A DNA stretch of 48,339 nt. Origin: Sulfurovum sp. (lineage in GTDB: Bacteria > Campylobacterota > Campylobacteria > Campylobacterales > Sulfurovaceae). The position numbers and the translations under genes are program-made. Each line of letters starts with the position of its first letter. Positions within the stretch are counted from its first letter, which is position 1. The stretch covers positions 1 through 48,339 of the forward strand of contig JALWHT010000118.1 of assembly GCA_026983515.1 (NCBI GenBank). The letters are read 5' to 3'. Below are positions 25,823 to 35,743 of the stretch, piece after piece. The notes beneath the pieces were generated by a model. It was not told where the DNA came from, made no database searches, and saw only the letters and a program-made list of their open reading frames with translations.

Positions 25823-28138
25823 ATGAATCTCATAGACAAAGCAAAAAACTTTCTCGGTCTTGATATCAAAGCGGACAAATACGCCCTCGTCGACGACCCC
25901 ATCTTCGGCAAAGTCGCCAAAGCCAAAGCCCCTGACAAGTGGGTACGTAGCACCTGCGGCTACTGTGGTGTAGGTTGCGGCATGTACATCGGTGTTAAAA
26001 ACGGCGAAGCAGTCTACTCCAAAGGTGACTCTCTTCATCCGGTCAACATGGGTACACTCTGCCCCAAAGGATTAAGCGAGCATAGAATGGTACGTGCCGA
26101 CAATCGAATACCTACACCAATGCTCAAAACAAACGGTACGCTTCAGCCTGTTTCATGGGATGAGGCATTCAGCCATACCGCAGAAGAATTCAAACGTATT
26201 CAACAACAGCACGGCAAAGGTGCGGTTGCCGTGGTCTCTACTGGTCAACTACTAACAGAAGAGTTCTATGCGCTGGGCAAGTTTGTGCAGCTTGGGCTTG
26301 AAACAAACAACTATGATGGCAATACCACACTCTGTATGGCAAGTGCCGTCATGGGATACAAACAAACCTTTGGCTCAGATGGTCCTACCGGATGTTATGA
26401 GGACTTTGAAAAAGCAGACGTCATCATGCTTATTGGTGCTAATATTGCCGACAACCACCCTATTTTGAAACTGCATATTGCCAAAAACAAAAAAACCACA
26501 GGGAAAAAACCGACCATTATTGTTGTTGACCCCAGAAAATCCAAAACAGCACAGATGGCAGACATCTTCGTACCGCTCAAACCACGTTCAGATTTGGCGC
26601 TCATCAACGGATTGTGCTACATCATCATGGAACAGGGATGGGAAGATGAAAACTTCATCAAAGAGCGCACCAACGGCTACAGAGAGTTCAAAAAGCACAT
26701 CATGGAGAACTACCCGCCACAAGAGGTTGCTCACATCACCGGCATCGATGTCAAGGAGCTTTACAACCTTGCACGCATTTACGCCGGTGCGGATGCAGTA
26801 ATGAGTGCCTGGACCATGGGGGTCAACCAGAGTTCCATTGGTACCGATACGGTCTCTGCCATCTGTAACCTTGCACTCATCACCGGCAACCTTGGCAAAG
26901 AGGGCGCTTCACCTATGTCCATCACCGGACAGTGCAACGCCATGGGTACACGCGAGTTTGGCTTTACCTCATCCATCCCCGGATACCGCAACTACGCCAG
27001 TGAAAGTGACAGAAGAGAGTTTGCCAAGATCATCGGTGTATCCGAAGAGCTCATCCCCACTGCAAGAGGCTACGCCTACCCGCAGATCATCGATGCGATC
27101 AACCGCGGCGAGATCAAAGCGCTCTGGGTTGTTGCCACCAATCCACTGGTAAGCTACCCTGATCAAAACGGACTTAGAGAAGCACTCAAAAAACTTGACA
27201 TGCTTGTGGTACAGGATGCCTTCATGTCCGATACGGCACAAATAGCCGATGTGGTCTTCGCCGCAGCGACATGGAGCGAAAAAGAGGGTTGCTACACCAA
27301 CAGTGAGCGCCGCTGCAACTATGCCAAAAAAGCCATAGAACCCCTTGAAGATAGCAAGGCAGACTTCTACATTGTCAAAGAGTTCTCCAAATATTTCGGC
27401 GACAAACACGACCTGCTCTTCAAAAATCTCAATACCCCACGAGATACTTTCGAGGAGATCAAACGCGTCAGCAAAGGCAGACTCTGCGACTACAGCGGTA
27501 TGAGCTACGAACTCATTGAGGAGCTTGGCGGCATCCAATGGCCATGCAACGACAAAGCCCCCAAAGGCACCAAACGCCTCTACACAGAAGATATGCCATG
27601 CCCTACCCCTGACGGCAAAGCACAACTGCTTCCCGTAGAGTGGGTACCACTGAGTGAAATGCAGTGTAAAGGACTGCCGCTGATGCTTAACACCGGACGA
27701 ACAGTAGAACAGTTCCATACCCGTACCAAAACCGGTACCATCGGCATCCTCGATGCACTGGCTCCTGAAGCATGGGTAGACATCAGCCCCAAAGATGCCG
27801 CCAAACTCAAAGTCAAAAGCGGAGAGCGCATTGCCATTTCCGGAAACCGCGGGCGTGTGGAGGATGTCATCGTCAAAGTAAGTGAAACGGTAAGAGAAGG
27901 CAATATCTTCGTACCGTTCCACTTCAACGAACAGCTTATCAATGCCGTTACTATCCCCGAGTTCGACCCCAAATCATTCGAGCCAAACTACAAACAGTGT
28001 GCCGTGCAGCTACACTCCGAAGCGGTACCCGAAGGCATCGTCTATGAAGAGCTGGAAATCAGCGGCTATCTGGAGAATGTAAAAGTATACAAAGAGGAAG
28101 AGACGGCACAAAACGATATGTCCGTGGCAGAGGCGTAA
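25823..28138 (+). CDS. nasA: Cytoplasmic assimilatory nitrate reductase, catalytic subunit
   Basis: Mo-bisPGD oxidoreductase reducing nitrate to nitrite. I start it at ATG 25823, which has GGAG 6 nt upstream (771 residues); GTG 25796 and ATG 25811 are in frame but lack a site. The N-terminal [4Fe-4S] motif is STCGYCGVGCGMYI with LCPKG; the Mo-ligand Cys is in NTTLCMASAVMGY. Further family segments are VVDPRKSKTAQMAD, MGVNQSSIGTD and GQCNAMGTREFG. There is no Tat signal, so unlike NapA it stays in the cytoplasm, and no FAD or extra [2Fe-2S] domain is present, so it depends on an external donor, most likely the fused protein upstream. It yields nitrite for NirA. Confidence 0.9.
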   Translation: MNLIDKAKNFLGLDIKADKYALVDDPIFGKVAKAKAPDKWVRSTCGYCGVGCGMYIGVKNGEAVYSKGDSLHPVNMGTLCPKGLSEHRMVRADNRIPTPMLKTNGTLQPVSWDEAFSHTAEEFKRIQQQHGKGAVAVVSTGQLLTEEFYALGKFVQLGLETNNYDGNTTLCMASAVMGYKQTFGSDGPTGCYEDFEKADVIMLIGANIADNHPILKLHIAKNKKTTGKKPTIIVVDPRKSKTAQMADIFVPLKPRSDLALINGLCYIIMEQGWEDENFIKERTNGYREFKKHIMENYPPQEVAHITGIDVKELYNLARIYAGADAVMSAWTMGVNQSSIGTDTVSAICNLALITGNLGKEGASPMSITGQCNAMGTREFGFTSSIPGYRNYASESDRREFAKIIGVSEELIPTARGYAYPQIIDAINRGEIKALWVVATNPLVSYPDQNGLREALKKLDMLVVQDAFMSDTAQIADVVFAAATWSEKEGCYTNSERRCNYAKKAIEPLEDSKADFYIVKEFSKYFGDKHDLLFKNLNTPRDTFEEIKRVSKGRLCDYSGMSYELIEELGGIQWPCNDKAPKGTKRLYTEDMPCPTPDGKAQLLPVEWVPLSEMQCKGLPLMLNTGRTVEQFHTRTKTGTIGILDALAPEAWVDISPKDAAKLKVKSGERIAISGNRGRVEDVIVKVSETVREGNIFVPFHFNEQLINAVTIPEFDPKSFEPNYKQCAVQLHSEAVPEGIVYEELEISGYLENVKVYKEEETAQNDMSVAEA

Positions 28139-28156
28139 AAATAGCACCAAGTGTGC

Positions 28157-28162
28157 TATAAT
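28157..28162 (+). promoter_or_regulatory. -10 box of thiI
   Basis: TATAAT in GTGCTATAATGCCG, 26 bp upstream of the GTG start. It suggests that thiI has its own promoter and is not only part of the nas unit. Confidence 0.6.
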
Positions 28163-28188
28163 GCCGTACTTTTTTCAAGGAAACCGCC

Positions 28189-29655
28189 GTGGCAGAAAAC
28201 ATTGTCAAAACACAGAAATTCATCCTCAAACTTTTTCCGGAGATTATGGTCAAAGGCGCATCAGCAAAGAAGCAGATGGTCAACCAGCTCTATCAGAACC
28301 TCCTCACCCTCTTAAAACCGATTGATGATGCAATAGAGATCAAAAAATTTTCTGACAAGATTGAAGTGGTCACCCCCATTGAAAAGGTTGATACGGTACG
28401 AGAAATACTTCTGAACACACCAGGTATCGAACAGGTACTTGAGGCGCTACAGTTCGACAAAACCGATACTCTTGAAGCCATTAAAGAGAAGGTTGCACAA
28501 ACGGTTGCCAAAGAGATAGCAGGTAAAAGCTTTGTTGTACGTGCCAAGCGTACCGGCACCCACCCTTTCAACTCTTCCGAAATGGAACGGGTCGTCGGCG
28601 GTTACACGCTGGCACATACTGATGCAAAAAAAGTCGACCTGCACAATCCTGAGGTAACGGTACGCATCGAACTGATCAACCAGCAGCTCAATATCATCAC
28701 TGCCAAGTATGAAGGCCTGAGCGGGTTCCCCATTGGTACACAGGGGGACATCCTCTCTCTGATGTCCGGGGGGTTTGACTCTACCGTAGCAAGTTTTTTG
28801 ACAATGAAGCGCGGTATCAAAACACATTTTATCTTTTTCAATCTTGGCGGTGCTGCACATGAGATCGGGGTAAAGCAGGTAGCATGGTATCTTTGGAGCA
28901 AATTTGGCGCTTCCCACCGTGTCAAGTTTGTTACTATTCCCTTTGAAGATGTCGTTACTGAAATCTTTCGCTCTACACACGAAAGCTATATGGGGGTTAC
29001 CCTCAAGCGGCTGATGCTCATGGCTGCCGAGAAAATTGCCGATAATATGGAGATAGATGCCCTACTCACAGGCGAAAGTGTCGCACAGGTCTCCAGCCAG
29101 ACACTGCGAAACCTTGCACTCATTGACCAGGCAACCGACAAACTGGTACTTCGCCCCCTTGCTACTGTCAATAAACCGGAAATTATCCGTATCGCCACAC
29201 AGATCGGTACACGCCGCTTTGCGGAGAATATGCCTGAATACTGCGGTGTCATTTCCAAAAATCCCATCACACACGGCTCCTTCAAACGTATGGAGCGCGA
29301 AGCCAAACGTTTTGATTATAGCGTTCTTGATAACGCTGTAGCAAATGCCAAGACGATTTATGTTGATGAAATTGTTGAAGATATTACCGACAATGCCCCT
29401 ATTGAAATCGTTACTGCCCCTAACCCGGAGTGCGATGTTATCATCGATATCCGAGCGGATGAAAAGACGGTAGAGTCCCCCTGTGAAACCATTAAGATCC
29501 CTTTTCACCAGCTCAAAACAGAATTTAAAAAACTGCCTAAAGAAAAGAACTACCTACTCTATTGTAACAAAGGTGTACTAAGCCAGCTTCATGCACAATA
29601 TCTTAAAGATGCAGAAGATGCCAATGTGAAAGTGTATAGACCGGAAAACATGTAG
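28189..29655 (+). CDS. thiI: tRNA 4-thiouridine synthase ThiI with rhodanese domain
   Basis: A 488-residue enzyme that adenylates U8 of tRNA and inserts sulfur; rhodanese-bearing forms can also supply sulfur for thiazole synthesis. Order: N-terminal ferredoxin-like part and THUMP domain (about 1-170), PP-loop ATPase with SGGFDST (193-199), and a C-terminal rhodanese domain (about 412-488) with the persulfide Cys459 in LLYCNKGVLS. The partner Cys is in MPEYCGVISKNP. Start is GTG with AAGG 8 nt upstream. The TAG stop is part of the GTAG head of a REP-like element (29652-29673). Confidence 0.93.
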   Translation: MAENIVKTQKFILKLFPEIMVKGASAKKQMVNQLYQNLLTLLKPIDDAIEIKKFSDKIEVVTPIEKVDTVREILLNTPGIEQVLEALQFDKTDTLEAIKEKVAQTVAKEIAGKSFVVRAKRTGTHPFNSSEMERVVGGYTLAHTDAKKVDLHNPEVTVRIELINQQLNIITAKYEGLSGFPIGTQGDILSLMSGGFDSTVASFLTMKRGIKTHFIFFNLGGAAHEIGVKQVAWYLWSKFGASHRVKFVTIPFEDVVTEIFRSTHESYMGVTLKRLMLMAAEKIADNMEIDALLTGESVAQVSSQTLRNLALIDQATDKLVLRPLATVNKPEIIRIATQIGTRRFAENMPEYCGVISKNPITHGSFKRMEREAKRFDYSVLDNAVANAKTIYVDEIVEDITDNAPIEIVTAPNPECDVIIDIRADEKTVESPCETIKIPFHQLKTEFKKLPKEKNYLLYCNKGVLSQLHAQYLKDAEDANVKVYRPENM

Positions 29656-29673
29656 GGTACGTAATCACGCACC
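29652..29673 (+). repeat. REP-like element, copy C, overlapping the thiI stop
   Basis: GTAG head (containing the thiI TAG stop) followed by GGTACGT-AATC-ACGCACC, a 7-bp stem with one A/C mismatch. Very like the element at 8934-8951. Confidence 0.6.
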
Positions 29674-29737
29674 GACAGTGAGTAAATTCTGCATTGTTTG
29701 ATTGAAACGAAGTTTAAAATTTCAGTCATTCCTACAC

Positions 29738-30631
29738 TTACTCACACAACTGTTTCAAATCATCCAGATCAAACAGCAGCAATGTCTCACTCTGCATTCC
29801 AAGCAACTCATTGGAAAATCCGTCTTTAGAGAAAAGTGCATAAATATCGGCATGAATTCCTGACTGTTCTGCTTTTGCTTTGAGTTTGTTCAGTTCGTTC
29901 TTACACACTTTTCGGTCTTTGTACTTGCACTCACCAAGAATGATTTTCTTCTCACTTGTGACAGCAAGAATATCGAATTCACTATGATGGTTCCAGTAAC
30001 TCCCCTGACTAAGCAGAGGACTGCGTGATTGAAAATAATCAACTAACAGATCATTACAGAGTTGTTCAAATACCAAGGTGCGAAGGCGCTCATAGTGTGC
30101 TTCGAAATAGGAAAAGAATGCTGTAGTATTGCCTTCCGACAACGCCTTTCTGTAAGGAAAGACAAACCCAAACCAGAAACGCAAAAAAGGCTGTTCAAAC
30201 CGTAATTTGTCCTGAATACGGTAATGGCGAAGCTCTTTTTTGAGTTTGTGTTTGGGATGCACTTTCAAGGGCTGTTCGCGGCTTGCTTCAATACGCAGGA
30301 TACCAAGAGAAATAAGTTCCGTAACAATTTTTCCTCCTATCTCCTCACTGAGTTTCGCTTTTCGCAGTACCGAATAGTATTTTCCATCCCCTTTAGCAAT
30401 AGCCTGCAACACATCACAATAAGGAGCTTCAAGCAAATATGAGGGCGTAACAACCGGCTGTAATTCTGCAAAATTCGTTATAAACTTAGAATGCAGCAAT
30501 GCCGTCATACTTTCGAAAAAATCCAGTTCAATCTTCTCTTCCGCTCCGCCAAGAACTGAAAAATACTCAATGGCACTCTCCAGAGGCAAATAGGGATGGT
30601 AATGACAAAAACGCTTAAATGCTTCTTTGAT
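29738..30631 (-). CDS. DUF234-like protein with PD-(D/E)XK nuclease fold, ATPase part absent
   Basis: The frame encodes a winged-helix-like region (LLEAPYCDVLQAIA to LISLGILRIE), the phrase RFEQPFLRFWFGFVFPYR and a C-terminal nuclease-type core with SEFDILAV and ILGECKYKDR (E-x-D...ECK). This matches the C-terminal half of DUF234-type AAA ATPases; the ATPase part is absent. The only standard start is TTG 30589, without ribosome site. The frame stays open upstream with convincing protein (IKEAFKRFCHYHPYLPLES), and a good site AGAGGA (30646-30641) lies 9 nt before an ATC codon at 30631, so I place the start there tentatively. It may be a rare AUC start, a mutated start or a pseudogene. Confidence 0.65.
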   Translation of the reverse strand: MKEAFKRFCHYHPYLPLESAIEYFSVLGGAEEKIELDFFESMTALLHSKFITNFAELQPVVTPSYLLEAPYCDVLQAIAKGDGKYYSVLRKAKLSEEIGGKIVTELISLGILRIEASREQPLKVHPKHKLKKELRHYRIQDKLRFEQPFLRFWFGFVFPYRKALSEGNTTAFFSYFEAHYERLRTLVFEQLCNDLLVDYFQSRSPLLSQGSYWNHHSEFDILAVTSEKKIILGECKYKDRKVCKNELNKLKAKAEQSGIHADIYALFSKDGFSNELLGMQSETLLLFDLDDLKQLCE

Positions 30632-30680
30632 GAGGCTGTTTCCTCTCTTGTTTTTTCTATATAGTTTAACATAAGTTTGA

Positions 30681-30686
30681 TATAAT
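30681..30686 (+). promoter_or_regulatory. -10 box of the NtrC-like gene
   Basis: TATAAT in TTTGATATAATGG. The inferred start point (about 30693) lies just before the imperfect palindrome at 30702-30718, a position that suits autorepression. Confidence 0.6.
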
Positions 30687-30690
30687 GGTT

Positions 30691-30721
30691 TTAAGCATTA
30701 GTGATTATTTTTTAAGCATTA
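30691..30721. promoter_or_regulatory. Imperfect nitrogen palindrome (e) with direct repeats
   Basis: TGATTA-TTTTT-TAAGCA (30702-30718) differs from the nitrogen palindrome by one base. It is flanked and partly overlapped by two copies of TTAAGCATTA (30691-30700, 30712-30721) spaced 21 bp, two helical turns. Probably a weak or autoregulatory site of the gene that follows. Confidence 0.5.
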
Positions 30722-30745
30722 TCAGGAAGGAACACTTCACTCTTT

Positions 30746-31480
30746 ATGGAAACATTTTATACAGATTCGCCGCAGGTTCAGCAAATTATTCAAGGATTGA
30801 ACCTGACCAGAACACTCTTTGTCTCTTCTATTGTCATAGGGGAACCCCATATTGGAAAGAAAACACTCGTGACACATCTCTTTCCCGATATTCCCGTTGT
30901 CTCAGGGAAAAATCAGGATGAAGTCGAAGCTATACTCGAACACTCTGACGAGCTGATCATTACCAATTTTGAAAAGCTTTCCAATAAAGAGAATCTCGTC
31001 TTCGACAACAAACGCATCATTGCCACAGCAGACTATATCGGTAACCAAAAGACTATCGACAGCTTATTTGCTTTTATCTATATGATGCCTACGTACAAAG
31101 AACGTCCTGAAGATCTCAAGCATCTTAAAACCCGTTTTCTTAAAGAGGCGGCAGCAACCTTGATGCTTGATGCATCATCCTACACACTTTCACAGCTTCC
31201 AACTGACCTGACACACAACAGCAAAAGTCTTAAACGTGCCATATACCATTACCTTATGAGCCGAAACATGAGTAAAAAAGAGATTGAAGAGACACTTTTT
31301 ACCTATTTTCTTGAACATCTTGAAGGCAACAACGGATACAAAGAGTATGTGGGAATGTATGAACGCCCACTAATCAAAGCTGGTCTAAAAAAGTATGGCT
31401 CACAGCTGAAACTCTCTGAAATTCTCGGCATCAACCGCAATACATTAAGGAAGAAAATCCATGAACACGCCATCGATTGA
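30746..31480 (+). CDS. Degenerate NtrC-like regulator (no receiver, no GAFTGA, Fis-type HTH)
   Basis: A 244-residue protein that aligns by eye with the AAA+ core and tail of NtrC. Kept: SPQVQQIIQGLN (entry helix), a Walker A remnant GEPHIGKKT (32-40), RIIATADYIGN (90-100, sensor strand) and PTYKERPEDLKHLKTRFL (115-132), matching PPLRERREDI..L..HFL, and a C-terminal Fis-type helix-turn-helix (219-241, LKLSEILGINRNTLRKKI). Lost: the receiver domain, the GAFTGA loop that contacts sigma54, the Walker B acids (IITNFE) and the arginine finger. It should bind DNA but not remodel sigma54 polymerase. AGGAAGG lies 15 nt before ATG, rather far. The next gene overlaps its end by 20 bp. Confidence 0.8.
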   Translation: METFYTDSPQVQQIIQGLNLTRTLFVSSIVIGEPHIGKKTLVTHLFPDIPVVSGKNQDEVEAILEHSDELIITNFEKLSNKENLVFDNKRIIATADYIGNQKTIDSLFAFIYMMPTYKERPEDLKHLKTRFLKEAAATLMLDASSYTLSQLPTDLTHNSKSLKRAIYHYLMSRNMSKKEIEETLFTYFLEHLEGNNGYKEYVGMYERPLIKAGLKKYGSQLKLSEILGINRNTLRKKIHEHAID

Positions 31481-32162
31481 TTTCCGCCCTTTTGTTGAAT
31501 GGGACAATAACCCCTTCATTCTTTTCGACCCAAAAGGAAAAATCCTCTACCTCAACAACAGTGCGGAGATCTTGCTTGGGTATGTTTCCAAGAAAGAGCT
31601 TTTCGATCTTGCACTTACCTACGCACCGCAAAATTTCGGCTATAAAACTACAAGTATTGCTCTGCGTTACGAAGCGTTCAATTTCTATTCTATCACGGTA
31701 GGATACGAAAACGAAGAGCAACTTGCCATACGTTTTTACAATGCTCCAAGACTCAGGAATCATACCCCTGTAGAAAAAGAGAAACTCACACTTACTGACA
31801 TTAACCTGCTACTTGAAGCCAATATTGCCCTGTTTAAAACAAAAAACAGCAATCCGCTGCAACTGTTGACCGATCCGGATATGCCACAGCTTAGAATCGA
31901 CCAGAACCGCTTTTCAAAACTGCTGCGTAAAGTACTCGAATCATTCCGCGCATCCGACTCCATACGCATTGAACTCAAACTCCTTGTCGGGGAGCATGTC
32001 ATTATCGATGAGCAAAAAATCTCCATTGCCCAGCTTTCTACTATGGCAAACGGACGCTATGTCGATCATGACAAGGAAATAAAAATACTTTCGGAAGAGT
32101 GCAATATCCGCAGTAACCTCCAAGAGTCCTCCATCAAACTTGAAATTCCACTGATTACATAG
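31461..32162 (+). CDS. Degenerate NtrB-like PAS protein
   Basis: A 233-residue soluble protein. Residues about 10-95 are a PAS domain (FVEWDNNPFILFDPKGKILYL). Residues about 108-126 resemble a remnant dimerisation helix without an H-box His. Residues 131-230 follow the order of a histidine-kinase ATPase domain (LRIDQNRFSKLLRKVLESF in place of the N-box, IRIELKLLVGEHVIID, SSIKLEIPL), but the Asn and all glycine boxes are missing, so it should neither bind ATP nor phosphorylate. NtrB is controlled by PII; two glnK genes lie just downstream. I infer a non-enzymatic sensor or adaptor for the NtrC-like partner. AAGGA lies 9 nt before ATG. Confidence 0.78.
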   Translation: MNTPSIDFRPFVEWDNNPFILFDPKGKILYLNNSAEILLGYVSKKELFDLALTYAPQNFGYKTTSIALRYEAFNFYSITVGYENEEQLAIRFYNAPRLRNHTPVEKEKLTLTDINLLLEANIALFKTKNSNPLQLLTDPDMPQLRIDQNRFSKLLRKVLESFRASDSIRIELKLLVGEHVIIDEQKISIAQLSTMANGRYVDHDKEIKILSEECNIRSNLQESSIKLEIPLIT

Positions 32163-32163
32163 A

Positions 32164-32182
32164 TTGATTAAAAAATAATCAA
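32164..32182. promoter_or_regulatory. Nitrogen palindrome (c), amtB1
   Basis: TTGATTAAAAAATAATCAA: perfect 7-bp arms around AAAAA. It begins 2 bp after the NtrB-like stop. A weak -10 (TAAGAT, 32213-32218) lies 30 bp downstream of its edge. Confidence 0.75.
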
Positions 32183-32253
32183 CTTCTTTCTCTGTTTTCT
32201 TCTCCTGCGTGGTAAGATAACCTTTGTAAACCAAACACTACAAAGGACACAGC

Positions 32254-33561
32254 ATGAAGTTAAAACTTTTCGCTTTACTGGCAGCGTTTATGCCAATTGC
32301 TGCTTTTTCGGCAGACAAACTCGACTCGGGTGATACGGCGTGGATGATGATCTCAACCGCACTTGTTCTCCTTATGACACCGGCAGGACTGGCACTTTTC
32401 TATGCAGGCATGTCAAGAAGCAAGAATGCGCTTAATACCTATGCTATGGTTATGGGTGCTTTCGTTCTGGCATTTGTTGTCTGGATTGTTGCAGGATACT
32501 CTCTTGCATTTGGAACAGCAGGAAGTGCTTTCGTTCAGAAATTTATCGGTGGTTTCGGTAATATCCTTCTGAGCGAAACTAAATGGTCAGACCTTAGCGG
32601 TACCTACCCTGCGTATGTATTTGTTGCTTTCCAAGGTACATTTGCAGCTATTACCGTAGCAATTGCATCAGGTTCAGTCATCGGACGAATGAAGTTCTCC
32701 ACCTGGATGATTATCGTAGCGCTCTGGGGTCTCGTGGTCTATGCACCAATCACACACATGGTATGGGGTGGAGACGGTGCCCTACTCTTTGATGCCGGTG
32801 CGCTTGACTTTGCCGGTGGTACAGTTGTACATATGAACGGTGGTCTTGCAGGTCTGGTTCTTGCAATTCTTGTAGGAAAAAGAGTCGGCTACCCAAAAAC
32901 AGCCATGAAACCGTTTAGCATTATTCTTACTGCAGCAGGTGCTGCCCTGCTGTGGTTTGGTTGGTACGGATTCAACGGCGGTTCCGCATTCGGTGCAAAC
33001 AAAATTGCCGGTCTTGCAGTTTTAACGACGACTGTTGCAACTGCTGCAGCAGGTGTTACCTGGCTGCTGCTTGAGTGGGCTATCTTTAAAAAGCCTACCC
33101 TTCTTGGCATTGCATCGGGTATCATTGCCGGTCTGGTTGCCATCACACCTGCGGCAGGATTCGTGTCTGTAGGAGGATCATTCATCGTTGGTATCGGTGG
33201 TGCAATCATTGCATTCTTCGGTGTTGTTACGCTTAAGAAAAAACTCGGTTACGACGACTCACTGGATGCCTTTGGTATCCACTTCCTTGCAGGTCTGTGG
33301 GGTGCTCTTGTTACCGGCTTGCTTGCACTCAACGACAAAGATCTTCTCTGGGACGGCCCGCTTAAAGAGAGTGGAGACAGAATTGGACAATTCATGGTTC
33401 AGGTTCAGTCTGTTGTCGTTGTCGGCCTCTGGACACTGATCGGTACTGTTATTGTTTACTATATTGCAAGTGCCCTGACAGGTGGTGCAAGAGTAGCAAC
33501 AGAAGATGAAGAGATCGGACTTGACGAGTCTGTTCATGGAGAAAGAGGAGTGAACCTTTAA
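32254..33561 (+). CDS. amtB: Ammonium transporter AmtB, copy 1
   Basis: A 435-residue trimeric ammonium channel/transporter. It has an N-terminal signal peptide (MKLKLFALLAAFMPIAAFSA), as in many bacterial Amt proteins, then 11 helices. The twin histidines of the pore are in VVHMNGG and FGIHFLAGLWGAL; the outer Phe gate is in FQGTFAAITVA and the Trp vestibule in THMVWGG. The cytoplasmic tail is acidic. It is followed after 36 bp by glnK1, the usual amtB-glnK pair in which PII plugs the channel when nitrogen is plentiful. It is preceded by palindrome (c). Confidence 0.95.
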   Translation: MKLKLFALLAAFMPIAAFSADKLDSGDTAWMMISTALVLLMTPAGLALFYAGMSRSKNALNTYAMVMGAFVLAFVVWIVAGYSLAFGTAGSAFVQKFIGGFGNILLSETKWSDLSGTYPAYVFVAFQGTFAAITVAIASGSVIGRMKFSTWMIIVALWGLVVYAPITHMVWGGDGALLFDAGALDFAGGTVVHMNGGLAGLVLAILVGKRVGYPKTAMKPFSIILTAAGAALLWFGWYGFNGGSAFGANKIAGLAVLTTTVATAAAGVTWLLLEWAIFKKPTLLGIASGIIAGLVAITPAAGFVSVGGSFIVGIGGAIIAFFGVVTLKKKLGYDDSLDAFGIHFLAGLWGALVTGLLALNDKDLLWDGPLKESGDRIGQFMVQVQSVVVVGLWTLIGTVIVYYIASALTGGARVATEDEEIGLDESVHGERGVNL

Positions 33562-33594
33562 GGTTCTTCCCTGACAATACAGGAAAAAGGATAG

Positions 33595-33939
<345 letters not shown>

Positions 33940-33971
33940 GCATCTATATTAGCTTAGCTGCACTCTTTCGC

Positions 33972-34010
33972 ATCTGCTGTAAAGCTTTTCAAAAATAGCT
34001 TACAGCAGAT
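33972..34010 (+). terminator. Hairpin after amtB1-glnK1
   Basis: ATCTGCTGTAAAGCT and AGCTTACAGCAGAT form a stem of about 14 bp with one bulged A and a 10-nt loop. No U-run follows at once, so termination may be partial. Confidence 0.55.
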
Positions 34011-34035
34011 AACACACCTTCTCAAAATCTTCACA

Positions 34036-34054
34036 TTGATTAAAAAATAATCAA
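34036..34054. promoter_or_regulatory. Nitrogen palindrome (d), amtB2
   Basis: TTGATTAAAAAATAATCAA, identical in sequence to copy (c). The -10 of amtB2 is unclear; TTTAAT at 34096-34101 would be about 42 bp downstream, one helical turn farther than at narK and nirA. Confidence 0.75.
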
Positions 34055-34174
34055 AAAATTCTATTACAAAAAATTTTTCATCATCTTTCTGCCTTTTTAA
34101 TAAGCATTGCAGTTTGTACTCACATTTCAAAACTTCGCTACACTTATACCATTCAACATCACAAGGAGTTTTTT

Positions 34175-35709
<1,535 letters not shown>

Positions 35710-35743
35710 AGACATCTTGTCTTTGCAGTAGAGAAATTGATCT

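Noticed and set aside
25606-25953. 115-residue minus-strand frame over the nested-palindrome element
   Set aside because: It crosses the inverted repeats and the nasA start, with no protein-like pattern; the DNA structure explains it.
26969-27922. Long antisense open frame (317 residues) opposite nasA
   Set aside because: A codon-bias shadow of the conserved nitrate reductase; it has no family features or ribosome site.
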